Origin: Vibrio sp. JC009
Lineage (GTDB): Bacteria > Pseudomonadota > Gammaproteobacteria > Enterobacterales > Vibrionaceae
Assembly: GCF_029016485.1 (NCBI RefSeq)
Contig: NZ_CP092106.1
Location: 1,488,001 to 1,552,000 of the forward strand
Direction of reading: 5' to 3'
DNA length: 64,000 nt
This document shows, one piece after another, positions 46,044 to 55,882 of this stretch. Below the pieces are notes generated by a model. It was not told where the DNA came from. It searched no databases and worked only from the letters and a program-made list of their open reading frames with translations. The position numbers were made by a program, and so were the translations under genes. How positions within the stretch are numbered: position 1 is the stretch's first letter; every line of letters begins with the position of its first letter.

Positions 46044-46388
46044 GTGGTTGTAGATACAGATGGATATCTGGCTCTTATTGAGCATTTAACAATTAATCTG
46101 AATGTATTTACCTGTGGTGAAGGCGATACTGGTGATGAAACCATTGAAGATGTGGTTACGGACATGATCGCGACAAATATCATGGCACTGTTTCAGCAAA
46201 ACCCTGAGCTTCATTCAAGTGTGCGTTTTAAACTTCTGAAGGAAGCGGATTCCGTAGTAGAGGATCTTGGTGAGGTTCTGGCCGGTGTCTGGCAGAAAAA
46301 AGCGACCAACGAGCAGATTATATTCCTGGATGAGTATATCGCTCTGGTTAAAAACCTGTTTGATACCGCAGTTGCTACCTACGATTAA
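46044..46388 (+). CDS. DUF3802 family protein
   Basis: A 114-residue, acidic, helical cytoplasmic protein. The stretch DGYLALIEHLTINLNVF followed by NPELHSSVRFKLLKEAD and QIIFLDEYIALVKNLFDTAVA fits the DUF3802 family typical of vibrios and Shewanella, with unknown role. The start is GTG with GGAG seven bases upstream; the longer frame from 46017 lacks a ribosome site. Its stop overlaps the convergent NlpC gene by four bases. Confidence 0.8.
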   Translation: MVVDTDGYLALIEHLTINLNVFTCGEGDTGDETIEDVVTDMIATNIMALFQQNPELHSSVRFKLLKEADSVVEDLGEVLAGVWQKKATNEQIIFLDEYIALVKNLFDTAVATYD

Positions 46389-46909
46389 TCTACCCGGCGC
46401 ATTTGCCAGAAAGCGGATGACCAGTACGGGTTATCCAGACGAGATATAATGACACCTTTTGATGTGGAAGCATGCATAAAGGTGTTATCCCCCAGATAGA
46501 CCCCAACGTGATTTGATTTTTCGGATGTTTTGAAAAACACCAAATCACCCACCTGTGCATTTTTGTACGGAACTTCTACGCCCAGTTTGACTTGATGAGC
46601 CGTTGTTCTTGGCAGCAGCTTATTATTTGCGCTTAAAAATACCGACTGAACAAAGCTTGAACAGTCCACTCCTGATTTAGAGGTTCCACCGATTCGGTAT
46701 GGTGTGCCTTCCCATTCTTTAAATACGCTCTGATATGCAGAGTTTTTATCGTTAAACTTAAATGTTTGAGCTGATTTTGAAATTGATTTAGAGGAAGGAG
46801 CAGAATTACTGGAATTTGTTGAGCAGCCGGTCACGACAAATATCGATGCAATAACAGACAGTGCAATCGTTTTTCTTTGATAATTGATGTGGTGCATAAT
46901 ATAACCCAT
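46385..46909 (-). CDS. NlpC/P60-family lipoprotein endopeptidase
   Basis: A 174-residue lipoprotein: signal sequence with lipobox VTGC (Cys about residue 29), then an NlpC/P60 domain with catalytic Cys in GVDCSSFVQSVFL, His in SNHVGVYLGDNTFMHAS and the third polar residue further on. It resembles Spr/MepS-type enzymes that cut peptidoglycan cross-links. An internal ATG four codons in (MHHINYQ) is an alternative start. Confidence 0.92.
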   Translation of the reverse strand: MGYIMHHINYQRKTIALSVIASIFVVTGCSTNSSNSAPSSKSISKSAQTFKFNDKNSAYQSVFKEWEGTPYRIGGTSKSGVDCSSFVQSVFLSANNKLLPRTTAHQVKLGVEVPYKNAQVGDLVFFKTSEKSNHVGVYLGDNTFMHASTSKGVIISRLDNPYWSSAFWQMRRVD

Positions 46910-47003
46910 TGAAACTACGTGGCGAATGGCTGTAATAAATATGTCACGCCGCTAAACTATCATCACGGCTGTTATTCTCGTTCGAGCTGTTTTGGATATT
47001 ATC

Positions 47004-49034
47004 ATGACTACTGTTAATAAGTCGCGTTTTTCGCTGTCTTTGATACAAACACTGGTTGCCATTTTTGTTGCAATAATCCTCTCTGTTATTGGCCTTGCCG
47101 TGGTTAGCAAGAAAGGTGTAGACAATATTGGTGTAGAATTTGAAACTCTGTCTGAACATGCATTGCCGCTGGCGATGGATAATGCAAAGTTAACTCAGAA
47201 TGTGCTGCAAAAAGTGAAAGTCCTTAATCAGGGCCTGCAATCAAAATCCATTGACACGCTGAAAAGTACAGAAACTTCGATCCAGACATTAACGGAAGAG
47301 TCGGACAAAATCATCGCTGAGTTGTTTGCGATTGCAGATGACTTTGATCAGGCCATTTCCACAGAAGAAAAAGCGTTGCTGAATCAGAATATGGATCAGT
47401 TACAGAGGCTTTCTCGCTCTGTCATCCAGGCACAGTACAAATCCATTGAACTGAATGCAAAGATGGACGAAATGGTTCCGACGTTCAGATATGGTCTGAG
47501 TTCGATAGGGCCGGAAATGAGCCGTATTGCTTCTTTCCTAGTTCAGGACAATCCAGAAGCCTCAGATGCGGCGAACCGTTTTATCTCCCAATCCAGTGAG
47601 CTGGAAAGTACCTTCCTGGTTCTGCTTATGCAAAATGATCTGGACAAAGCAAAAGTACAGTACCGTGAAATGAAAAACCGAAAAGCAGGTATTGAGCTGG
47701 CTTTCGATGATTTTGCACAGTGGCATCCGGATGTAAATGAGTTCGCCAGTCTGATTGCACCTTATGAGATGGTTAAGGAAGGCTTTGCTGATACCGGAGT
47801 TCTTAAAGTGGTTCTTTCCCGCCTGGAGGTGATTGGGCAGCAGGAAGAATTGCTGCAACAAGCCACAGAAGCGGCAAACCAGACAATCGCAACCCTGAAC
47901 TCGATTTCTGAAAAAGCGGAAAGCCTGATATCTGACAGCAGAGCTGTTGTAAATAAATCAATGGCTTCCATCATCATGACCGTTATTGCCTGCAGCCTGT
48001 TTTTAGGTGTGTTTGTTCTGATTTCCGGTATTTATCTGAACCACTGGATTAATAAGGGATTAAAGAGTATTACCAGACAGCTTAGCCGTCTGACGGAACA
48101 TGATTTTTCCGGTCAGGTTAAAGTGAGAGGGCCTTATGAACTTCAGGTTATCGGGACTAAGCTAAATCAGGTTATCGATTCAACGAATTTGTCGCTGAAA
48201 ACAGTGACCGAGAACTGTGAGACGCTGTACGCGACGGCGGGTGACAGTCACTTAGCAGCAGAGCAGACGGATAAGCTGCTTCTTGAGCAAAATGACTCAC
48301 TGTCTGAGATGGTGACGGCAATCGAGCAGCTTCAGGCGTCTATCAATGAAATCTCTAAGGTAACGTCTGAGTCATACACTGAGTCTCAGTCTGCCACGGA
48401 GTATTCTGAAAAAGGCACTCAGGTACTGCAAGAAAACACACACCGCCTTGAGTCTCTGGATCGCACTCTGACAGTGAATGAAGGTGCGATGAACGAGCTG
48501 GATCACAAAGTATCCAGCATCAGCGAAATGGTTGATGTTATCAGTGGCATTGCAGAAAGCACGAATCTGCTGGCGCTGAATGCCGCAATTGAGGCTGCAA
48601 GGGCCGGTGAGCAGGGCCGTGGCTTTGCGGTTGTGGCTGATGAAGTTCGCAAACTGGCAAGCGGAACCAGCGAACAGACGGAGAAAATCCGTGAAATGAT
48701 GGCTGAGCTGATTAAGGCGGCAGAAAGCTCCAAAGCCTCTGTAGAAGAAAGCCGTCAGGAAATGGCGAGCGCGATGAGCTCAAATCAGCAGGTTATGACA
48801 TCATTTACCGATATCGAGCAGGCTGTTAACCATATTCGCCTTCGTGTCGAGCAGATATCTGTTGCGACAGAACAGCAGGAGAGAGCAACTGCGAACGTTC
48901 AGGAAAGTATTGCGCATATTAACCGGCAGGGTGAGCAGACCAAGCATCAGCTTGGCTCTATGATCAAGAGCTCAGAAAACGTGGCCAATATCGCAGGTGA
49001 GCAGCAGGCAATGCTGCATAAATATGAATTCTGA
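47004..49034 (+). CDS. Methyl-accepting chemotaxis protein (large periplasmic domain)
   Basis: A 676-residue chemoreceptor. A first membrane helix lies at about residues 12-34, a helical periplasmic domain of about 280 residues follows, a second membrane helix lies at about 320-343, then HAMP ([28 protein letters not shown]) and the signalling domain with [28 protein letters not shown] near residue 523. No CheR-tether peptide at the C-terminus (HKYEF). The ATG is chosen over a TTG four codons upstream. The ligand is unknown. It is followed by a terminator shared with ompA. Confidence 0.95.
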   Translation: MTTVNKSRFSLSLIQTLVAIFVAIILSVIGLAVVSKKGVDNIGVEFETLSEHALPLAMDNAKLTQNVLQKVKVLNQGLQSKSIDTLKSTETSIQTLTEESDKIIAELFAIADDFDQAISTEEKALLNQNMDQLQRLSRSVIQAQYKSIELNAKMDEMVPTFRYGLSSIGPEMSRIASFLVQDNPEASDAANRFISQSSELESTFLVLLMQNDLDKAKVQYREMKNRKAGIELAFDDFAQWHPDVNEFASLIAPYEMVKEGFADTGVLKVVLSRLEVIGQQEELLQQATEAANQTIATLNSISEKAESLISDSRAVVNKSMASIIMTVIACSLFLGVFVLISGIYLNHWINKGLKSITRQLSRLTEHDFSGQVKVRGPYELQVIGTKLNQVIDSTNLSLKTVTENCETLYATAGDSHLAAEQTDKLLLEQNDSLSEMVTAIEQLQASINEISKVTSESYTESQSATEYSEKGTQVLQENTHRLESLDRTLTVNEGAMNELDHKVSSISEMVDVISGIAESTNLLALNAAIEAARAGEQGRGFAVVADEVRKLASGTSEQTEKIREMMAELIKAAESSKASVEESRQEMASAMSSNQQVMTSFTDIEQAVNHIRLRVEQISVATEQQERATANVQESIAHINRQGEQTKHQLGSMIKSSENVANIAGEQQAMLHKYEF

Positions 49035-49054
49035 TTGGTATTCAATACAGACAA

Positions 49055-49078
49055 GAAAGGGCTTTGAGGAGCCCTTTC
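49055..49078. terminator. Bidirectional terminator after MCP and OmpA-family gene
   Basis: Arms GAAAGGGC and GCCCTTTC with an 8-nt loop, between the two convergent stop codons. The tail TAACATT is only moderately T-rich. Confidence 0.7.
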
Positions 49079-49101
49079 TAACATTAAAAGATTCAGAATT
49101 C

Positions 49102-49737
49102 TTAACGAATTCTTGAGTCAGACTTCTTACGCTTAGTAAAGATATTCCACTCTTTGATAATATCCCTTTCATAACCAACAACAGTGGCCACTACTCGGCG
49201 GTTCATTGCGTGATCGATTGGGGTTTCACCTGCACGATCTGTTACGCCTTCACCGTAGCCGACAATTCTCACACGGTCTTCATCAATACCCATACCAAGA
49301 ATTTTATCTCTGACTTCAGTTGCACGGCGAATGGAAAGATCCTGGTTGTATTCATCGGTACCGACAATACTGGTGTGTCCCTGTAGCTCGATAGAGGTTT
49401 CAGGGTATTTCTCCAAAAACTCAACCATGCTGCTAAGCTCGTTCAGGAAAGCCGGGTTGATATTGGCAGAATCGTGTTCAAACAATACTTTCAGGTCCCA
49501 GTCTTCCAGGTTGTCTACGTACGCTTCACATCCATCGTTGTCGATTTGTGCTTCAAATGGCGTACCAGGACAGATATCTCGGGCGTTAATTACACCGTCT
49601 TTATCATCGTCCATCAGATCCGCTATCTGATTCGCTACAGGTGTGGCCCTGTAATCATATTCATCATCGTCAGCTGCAAGCAGGTTAAATGAAGTAACTG
49701 CTACGAGGACTGACATAGTGTAAGGTAGTAATTTCAT
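49102..49737 (-). CDS. OmpA-family outer-membrane/peptidoglycan-binding protein
   Basis: A 211-residue exported protein. A signal peptide ends near NLLAADDD, a calcium-binding thrombospondin-3-like stretch follows (DDDKDGVINARDICPGTPF, about residues 43-61), then the OmpA-like peptidoglycan-binding domain with ELQGHTSIVGTDEYNQDLSIRRA and VGYGE ... MNRRV. It lies 9 bp after the TolC-family gene and is translated with it; such OmpA-like partners recur in type I secretion/adhesin loci. Confidence 0.92.
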   Translation of the reverse strand: MKLLPYTMSVLVAVTSFNLLAADDDEYDYRATPVANQIADLMDDDKDGVINARDICPGTPFEAQIDNDGCEAYVDNLEDWDLKVLFEHDSANINPAFLNELSSMVEFLEKYPETSIELQGHTSIVGTDEYNQDLSIRRATEVRDKILGMGIDEDRVRIVGYGEGVTDRAGETPIDHAMNRRVVATVVGYERDIIKEWNIFTKRKKSDSRIR

Positions 49738-49746
49738 AGCCGCTCC

Positions 49747-51051
49747 TTAATATTCAACCGGTTGGTTCCATTCATCAGGTACATCAACCAGAAGTGATTC
49801 CAGCAGTATGCCTGTTGAATTGAGTACGCGGTACTTAGCAAGCTGTTCTTCATAGTGCGCATCAAGGTAATCCTGACGAGCTTCAAACAGTTCGTTTTCC
49901 ATATTAAGAAGATCCAGCAGGGTACGCTGGCCTATCAGATACTGCTTCTCATAAGCGTCTACGGTTTCAGATGCTGTATCTACCTGATCGGCTAAGAACT
50001 CTTTTTGCTGAAGGGTCAGATCAAGCGCACTCCAGGCAAGCCTTAAGCTTTCCTCTACATTTCTGTAAGCGCTGTCTCTTAAGTCTTTTGACTTGTTCAG
50101 CATATAGGACATTTCTTCTTTCTGAGCTATGTCTGAACCACCGTTATACAGGTTATAGCTCATACGTAGCATAACGGTTGCTTCATCACTACTACCTTCT
50201 ATGCCATCAACATCATCGTACCAGGTCTGCTTGGCTTCGATGGAGAAGGTTGGATAGAAGGGACCTTTAGACTGTTTATACTGGAATCGGGCTGCATCGA
50301 CATCTGCCATCGAAATCCTGATAACAGGATGCTTTTCGTTAGCCAGGTTAATGGCCTCTTCCAGTGTCAGAGGGATTGCCTTTGCATCGGCCTGAGGGAA
50401 GATAAGCCCTTGCGGAGCCTGTCCAACAATATTTTTAAACTGGGTATGAGCATCATAAATATTGTTCTGGGCAGCCAAAAGGTTGCCGTGAGCTCTGGCA
50501 AGGCGGGTTTCGATTTGAGTTAAGTCTGCTGTAGAACCAACACCGGAGTCGGCGCGGCGTTTGATGTTCTTGTAGATACTCTTGTGCACGGCAAGGTTAC
50601 TCTCAGAAAGAGCAAGTACTTCGTGCGCTTTTACTGCATCCAGATAGACCTCTGCAACTTTCAGTGATTTATCTGAAGCATCTGCAAGTAGCTGAAGTCT
50701 GACAGATTCAGCATCAGCAGCAGTTCTGTCCATATTGTGCCAGGTTGAGCCACCATCCCATAGTAGCTGAGTAAGGCTAATTGTCGCTTCTTTTCTTGTT
50801 AAGTCAGTATCGTTTCCTTGTGCTGGATTAATACCTTCGTAACCAATTCCCGCATCTAAATCAATAGATGGCCTGTAAGCCCCTTTTGAGCCGTTATTTA
50901 CTTCAACGTAGCTAACGTATTCGTTGTAGGCGGCTTTGAGTTCGGGGTTGGTTGCGAGCGTTATTGCGATTGCTTGCTCAAGTGTTTGTCCGTGAATAGG
51001 ACTACTCAACGCGATCAAACAGGCAAGTGTAGTTAGTTGAGTCCGTTTCAA
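49747..51051 (-). CDS. TolC-family outer-membrane channel of a type I secretion system
   Basis: A 434-residue protein with a signal peptide (LACLIALSSPIHG) and the long alternating coiled-coil/beta structure of TolC; the duplicated OEP domain is seen in LEQAIAITLATNPELKAAYNEY and the second half LEEAINLANEKHPVIRISMADVDAARFQYKQSKGPFYPTF. It resembles LapE/AggA channels that export LapA-type adhesins. The operon pairs it with an OmpA-like protein, and the adhesin lies divergent. No ABC ATPase (LapB) or HlyD adaptor (LapC) is within the window. Confidence 0.92.
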   Translation of the reverse strand: MKRTQLTTLACLIALSSPIHGQTLEQAIAITLATNPELKAAYNEYVSYVEVNNGSKGAYRPSIDLDAGIGYEGINPAQGNDTDLTRKEATISLTQLLWDGGSTWHNMDRTAADAESVRLQLLADASDKSLKVAEVYLDAVKAHEVLALSESNLAVHKSIYKNIKRRADSGVGSTADLTQIETRLARAHGNLLAAQNNIYDAHTQFKNIVGQAPQGLIFPQADAKAIPLTLEEAINLANEKHPVIRISMADVDAARFQYKQSKGPFYPTFSIEAKQTWYDDVDGIEGSSDEATVMLRMSYNLYNGGSDIAQKEEMSYMLNKSKDLRDSAYRNVEESLRLAWSALDLTLQQKEFLADQVDTASETVDAYEKQYLIGQRTLLDLLNMENELFEARQDYLDAHYEEQLAKYRVLNSTGILLESLLVDVPDEWNQPVEY

Positions 51052-51378
51052 ACTAATTTCTCCTAGTGGGTATATACGCGCGACTACTTTTGACGGACTT
51101 CAGGCTGCAGAGCCTTTATCAAAAGTAAGATTAATAACAAACTGATAACTTCCAATTAGAGTCTAGGAGGCAATATTTAATTTATCAAAGCGTTATAAGA
51201 AGATTTCTAAACTTGTTTTAATTTTGATACTTAGCTTGTCCAAGATCATATTTTGACCACTAAGATAAAACAGTAAAAAAAGAGAGGCTAAATCCAACAA
51301 AATAATTAGAGTAATTACTTGATAATGAGCGCGCCTAATGCATTGAATTTAAATGTAAATATATTTGCTCGGAGCTTT

Positions 51379-51491
51379 TTGACAAATAATGAACTTTGTA
51401 CGTAAATTATAAGTGAGACAGTAGCAAGTTTTGCATTCATGATATTTGCAGAATGAGCAGTACTTCTTTTATATGTAAAGGATGTTTGGGT
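51379..51491 (+). promoter_or_regulatory. Promoter and leader of the small RTX-type gene, duplicated before the adhesin
   Basis: From TTGACA at 51379 to the ATG at 51492 (113 bp) the sequence aligns with 52220-52331 upstream of the adhesin: shared TTGAC, TGAACT, ACAGTAG, AGTTTTGC and AAAGGATG blocks at matching spacing. A -35 box TTGACA with an AT-rich -10 region 17-18 bp on (TAAATT) is plausible. The rest of the 440-bp gap to the divergent TolC gene shows nothing else. Confidence 0.65.
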
Positions 51492-51887
51492 ATGGACGTC
51501 TTACAAAATAAAGATGATTTTTATGCTGGCGATATCTTAACTGGCGGTGAAGGGCCTGAAGTTTTTATCTGGAGCAATGAAGACCTTGATGGTTCGGTGA
51601 ATACCATTTCCGATTTTACTATTGCTTCAGGATCTGAAGACGATCCGGATTATGTTGAGGGTGATGTATTAGATTTTTCTGATTTGCTTACCGATATGTC
51701 TGAGGAAGAGATAGGGGACTATCTGAAAACATTGCCACTTTATGAAAATGATGATGGCACAGGCTTAGAGCTGGTTCTGAGTCATGGTGATGATAGTGTC
51801 ACTATCGTTTTTGAAGGGTATACGGCCGATAATTCAGGAGACTTACTCAACTATATTGTTCAGCAAAATAGCATCATAGTGGACTAA
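51492..51887 (+). CDS. Small protein with a C-terminal type I secretion target domain
   Basis: A 131-residue acidic protein that consists of the adhesin's first residues (MDVLQNK, compare MSALQNS) joined straight to a VCA0849-type C-terminal secretion domain: GGEGPEVFIWSNEDLDG, ISDFTIASG, VLDFSDLLTD and VTIVFEGYTADN parallel DVFKWYSSDLDG, IKDFSIADG, IDISDLL and VTIIFEDTTLAD of the neighbour. It has no retention module, no repeats and no adhesive domain. It is probably exported by the same system. Start chosen for AAGGATG spacing and similarity to the neighbour. Its own terminator follows. Confidence 0.8.
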   Translation: MDVLQNKDDFYAGDILTGGEGPEVFIWSNEDLDGSVNTISDFTIASGSEDDPDYVEGDVLDFSDLLTDMSEEEIGDYLKTLPLYENDDGTGLELVLSHGDDSVTIVFEGYTADNSGDLLNYIVQQNSIIVD

Positions 51888-51920
51888 CTTATCTGTACCA
51901 AAATTTGTGTAAGGACCCAA

Positions 51921-51945
51921 AAGGACTCGGTTGAGTCCTTTTTTT
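51921..51945 (+). terminator. Intrinsic terminator after the small RTX-type gene
   Basis: Arms AAGGACTC and GAGTCCTT with a GGTT loop followed by a run of T to 51945. It makes the small gene a separate transcription unit. Confidence 0.93.
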
Positions 51946-52219
51946 CGTCTCATAACTAAGAAACTTCATTAACTTAGTAAATATTGTTTCTTTTGTATAA
52001 ACGCAAATTCGAATTTAACAATTGGCTATGTTTTCGGTTTTATTATCTGCTCTTCAGGTTGGGGAATGAGTAACTTTATGAAAAACGGACTAAATAAATT
52101 ATCTGTTCTTTTTTGTTTATAATTGATTATTTTATTAGTGCTTACTGATAGAGTAAATAGTCTAAAATTGACCCTTTAACGCATTGAAATAAAACAACAA
52201 TATCCGACGTGGTGATCTT
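51946..52219. other. AT-rich spacer upstream of the adhesin promoter
   Basis: No ORF or clear repeat. It probably contains regulator sites for the adhesin, for example for c-di-GMP-responsive factors, but none is recognisable with confidence. Confidence 0.4.
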
Positions 52220-52331
52220 TTGACGAACATTGAACTATCTACCTTACTTACTAATGAAACAGTAGATAGTTTTGCGACATATTGGTCGGAGAGCTAGTCA
52301 CACATCTATTTGGACGCAAAGGATGGATGTT
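52220..52331 (+). promoter_or_regulatory. Promoter and leader of the LapA-like adhesin
   Basis: TTGACG at 52220 with a possible -10 about 17 bp on, followed by a leader paralogous to that at 51379-51491. AAAGGATG serves as the ribosome site for the ATG at 52332; an in-frame ATG nine bases earlier is too close to it. Confidence 0.6.
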
Positions 52332-55300
52332 ATGAGTGCCTTACAAAATAGTTCTGCGGGAACGAATAAGTTCATCGCAATAAACGCCGACGGAAAAATG
52401 ATATTCGTTGACAATCCTAATGATCTGCAACCGGGAGAAATTATCATCTCAAGTGGTGAGCGTCCGGTTTCTGTAGATTTAAATGATATAACAGGTGTTC
52501 AGCAAGGAGATGAAAGCCTTTCTCAAATTAGTGATGATGATCTGGCAGCGCTTTTCGCACAGTTAGAGGGTGGAGTTGATCCTACCGCTTTAGAAGGCGA
52601 AGAGTTTGCACCGGCAGCCGGTGGTGAGCAAGGTTCTGCTTTGACCGACTCCGCTACCGTGCAACGTACTGGCGCCTCTTCACTCGCTTCAACCGCTTTT
52701 GATACCAGTGGTATCGGAGCTTCAGAACTTTCCAGAACGCAAGATGTCGATTTTAACAGAGAAGAAGCAACCGCATTTGTTACTTCTGTTAGCCAGGCTG
52801 TTGACGTTAATGGTGATGTTGTTAATGAAGGCGATACAGCCGTCTTTACTGTTACGCTAAGCAATCCACTGGATGTTGCCGCTCAGTACGCATGGTCGCT
52901 GGATGAAGGGACAGCAGAGCTGGGACCTGACTATGACTATACCGATGAGCTAACCTTTAGCAATGGTGTCACTCTGGTCAGTTCACCTGATTTTTCACCT
53001 CTTGGTGAAGGAAGCATCGGCGGGGTTTTAAATGTGCCGGCCGGAGTAACTTCGTTTACTGTATCTGTTCCTACTTTGACAGATGAAATCTATGAACAGT
53101 CCGAGAACTTCACCTTAACTGTGGGTGGAGAGACAGGTACTGCGACAATCCTCGATGAAAATGGACCTCCAATTATTATTCGTGTGGAACCGGATTTGCA
53201 AACCGAGGGCGGTTATGTCCCTGAGGGTGAAAAGCTCGACTTTACTATTGAGCTAAGCCACCCAAGTACTACTGATATGGTTTATGACTGGTCGCTGAAT
53301 GATATTGAAGCGGTTCTGGGAGACGACTACGAAAACTCAATTGTATTTGATAGCGGCGTAACTTTTACCTATGACAGCGAATCAGGTGGTCAGCTGACAG
53401 TGCCTGCCGGTGTTACAGAGTTCAGAGCGACGGTTACAACCATTGACGATACTATAGACGAGCCTCTTATTGAAAGGTTTGAACTGGAAGTTGGTGGTGT
53501 TGCCGGTACCGGTAATATTATCGATGATGATGAGCCTACTGTGGTGACTGTTGAGCCTGTTGTTGGCGGAGATACCGTTGTTGAGGGACAGGAAGCAGTA
53601 TTTGCGGTAACTCTGAGCAACCAAACTTACGAAGGACATTACTTCAGTTGGATGCTAGGGGATGGTGATGATTCCGCGGATAAAGGTGATGATTATCAGA
53701 ACAGCATCAATGTGAACCTACCGGGTAACCACCCAGACATGTTTGTTTCAGGTAATTATATCTATGTTCCCCCTGGTGTGACCTCCTTTAATGTTGGGGT
53801 AATGACAGAAGATGACTCAGAGGATGAACCTGTCGAAAGCTTCACTCTTAAAGTTGATGATGCTTCTGGCGTTGCAAACATTCTTGATAACGATGATCCA
53901 ACGGTAATCAGAGTAGATCCTACTCCTGATTTAGAAGGTAATCGTGTGCCGGAAGGCGACCCTGCTATATTTGAAATCACATTGAGTAACGAGACTTTCG
54001 ATGAGGTCAGGTTTAGCTGGGAGCTGGGCAACTTTGGTGATTTCCCTGAATCTGATGGGGCAGAGCCTGGTGTCGACTACGATACCCTGGCTGCAAACAT
54101 TACATTTAGTAATGGTGTTACTTTAGAAAATGGTGAGTTAGTTGTACCTGCTGGTGTTGAGTCTTTCACCGCTTCGATTCCAACATTCCATGACTGGGAA
54201 TGGGAAGTTGAAGAGAACTTTACACTCACTGTTGGTGGTGTTGAAGGTGAAGCCGTTATCGTAGACCACGACTGTCATAACGATATTCTTATCGGTGATG
54301 GTGGCGGTGAAGCGAACAATTACAACCTGGCACTTATCGTAGACGTATCAGGAAGTATGAGCTCCAATTTAGGAGGTATGAGCCGGTTAGCACATGTTAA
54401 CGCTGAGCTGACACAAATGCTCACTTCACTAAGCAATTACAATGGTATTATCAATGTTACATTAATTGCCTTTGCCAGCACAGTGACAGCGCAAATCGAA
54501 GGTACACCTGCAGAAATACTGGCACAGCTAGATACAGTATTGCAGATACCAAGCAGTGGCCGGGCAACCAACTATGAAGCGGCATTTGAAGCTGCAAATG
54601 ATTGGTATAACCCACCTTCAGGTGAAACCACTAGCGCAGTCGACGGGTACATCAATACTGCACTGTTCCTGACCGACGGTCAGCCAACGGTTCATAATGA
54701 CAATACCAGCGGAAGTGGTGGCACAACCAACGTAGCGGATGTTACGGAAGCACTGAATGAGTTCAATACGCTGACTGATTTTGGTGTAGATGTTCATGCC
54801 ATTTCAATCAGAAACTCACAGACCAATGTGATTGATTTCTTCGATAACACTGAACGTGGGGACGATGCTATTACGGTAACTGTTGAAGGTGGTGGTCAGG
54901 TAGAAGCTGTTCCGGGTGAGGCGGTGGATGTTCAATCCGTTGATGATCTGTCAGAAGCTATTAGTAACTTCTCACTGTTCCCTGTTGATGGCGATACCTT
55001 AGATGGTGATTTAGGTTATGACATTATTTTCGGTGATGTAATTTATGCCGAAAATCTGAATTGGCCTGGTGATTCATTTGAAGCGCACAGGTATGAGGAT
55101 GGTATTACTCAGATTAAAGAGTTTATCAAACTGGATACAGGAACTACAGGTGAGCCAACAGAGCAGGAAGTGTATGACTTTGTAAGAGCAAATCATGAGT
55201 TGCTGCATAGCCCAACCGATCCAAATGAAACTCAGATTGGAGAAGGCGATCTGCTCACTGGTAGTGAACAGGGCGATATTATCTATGGCCAGGGCGGTGA

Positions 55301-55685
55301 TGATGAACTGAACGGCGAAGAAGGTGACGACCTTCTGATCGGTGGACAGGGTTCGGATGTAATGAGCGGTGGCGAAGGTGCTGATGTATTCAAATGGTAC
55401 AGCAGCGACCTTGATGGTTCTACCGACGTTATCAAAGACTTCAGCATTGCTGATGGCGATAAGATCGATATTAGCGATCTGCTTGATGCTAATCCTGGTA
55501 CAGATTTGGATGACTATGTTCATTCCGGCGCACTATCAGAATTTGTTGACAGTGGCACAGGTATGACCAACTCACAACTTGTTCTGAGCGAACCGGGCGG
55601 ATCCAGTGTGACTATTATATTTGAGGATACAACGTTAGCTGATCTGGAAGTATACCTTCAGACAAACGGGGTGATTACGGATTAG
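52332..55685 (+). CDS. LapA-like type I-secreted adhesin with retention module and VWA domain
   Basis: A 1117-residue surface protein. The N-terminal retention module (TNKFIAINADGKMIFVDNP onward) carries a LapG-type cleavage site PAAG at residues 94-97. Then come about four Calx-beta-like repeats of roughly 110 residues (each with EGD/EGQ..F.VTLSN, VPAGV..F and a DDDxPT-like linker), a von Willebrand A domain at about 663-880 with the MIDAS motif DVSGSMS, RTX nonapeptides (GGQGSDVMSGGEGADVF, about 980-1015), and a VCA0849-type C-terminal secretion signal. It is expected to be held in the TolC-like channel and released by LapG when c-di-GMP is low. Small compared with giant LapA proteins. Confidence 0.9.
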   Translation: MSALQNSSAGTNKFIAINADGKMIFVDNPNDLQPGEIIISSGERPVSVDLNDITGVQQGDESLSQISDDDLAALFAQLEGGVDPTALEGEEFAPAAGGEQGSALTDSATVQRTGASSLASTAFDTSGIGASELSRTQDVDFNREEATAFVTSVSQAVDVNGDVVNEGDTAVFTVTLSNPLDVAAQYAWSLDEGTAELGPDYDYTDELTFSNGVTLVSSPDFSPLGEGSIGGVLNVPAGVTSFTVSVPTLTDEIYEQSENFTLTVGGETGTATILDENGPPIIIRVEPDLQTEGGYVPEGEKLDFTIELSHPSTTDMVYDWSLNDIEAVLGDDYENSIVFDSGVTFTYDSESGGQLTVPAGVTEFRATVTTIDDTIDEPLIERFELEVGGVAGTGNIIDDDEPTVVTVEPVVGGDTVVEGQEAVFAVTLSNQTYEGHYFSWMLGDGDDSADKGDDYQNSINVNLPGNHPDMFVSGNYIYVPPGVTSFNVGVMTEDDSEDEPVESFTLKVDDASGVANILDNDDPTVIRVDPTPDLEGNRVPEGDPAIFEITLSNETFDEVRFSWELGNFGDFPESDGAEPGVDYDTLAANITFSNGVTLENGELVVPAGVESFTASIPTFHDWEWEVEENFTLTVGGVEGEAVIVDHDCHNDILIGDGGGEANNYNLALIVDVSGSMSSNLGGMSRLAHVNAELTQMLTSLSNYNGIINVTLIAFASTVTAQIEGTPAEILAQLDTVLQIPSSGRATNYEAAFEAANDWYNPPSGETTSAVDGYINTALFLTDGQPTVHNDNTSGSGGTTNVADVTEALNEFNTLTDFGVDVHAISIRNSQTNVIDFFDNTERGDDAITVTVEGGGQVEAVPGEAVDVQSVDDLSEAISNFSLFPVDGDTLDGDLGYDIIFGDVIYAENLNWPGDSFEAHRYEDGITQIKEFIKLDTGTTGEPTEQEVYDFVRANHELLHSPTDPNETQIGEGDLLTGSEQGDIIYGQGGDDELNGEEGDDLLIGGQGSDVMSGGEGADVFKWYSSDLDGSTDVIKDFSIADGDKIDISDLLDANPGTDLDDYVHSGALSEFVDSGTGMTNSQLVLSEPGGSSVTIIFEDTTLADLEVYLQTNGVITD

Positions 55686-55741
55686 TAACAACAGAGATTC
55701 CTATATATCTTGATATATCCAACAGACTTGTAAGGCAAACC

Positions 55742-55767
55742 AAAGGGCTCGACGGGGCCCTTTTTTT
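55742..55767 (+). terminator. Intrinsic terminator of the adhesin gene
   Basis: Arms AAAGGGC (55742-55748) and GCCCTTT (55757-55763) followed by a T run, about 57 bp past the stop. Confidence 0.85.
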
Positions 55768-55882
55768 GTGGGTAGAGTTCAGGGTGCTTTACAGGCTACA
55801 TATAAATGAGCCTGTTTCATAAGTAAGGCGCAGATAAATTGCTGTGGATGGCTCAACCGAGCCCTTTCCTATCTAAAAACAA

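Noticed and set aside
51453..51491. Longer N-terminus for the small RTX-type protein
   Set aside because: The in-frame extension would include the ribosome site; the shorter start aligns with the adhesin's start.
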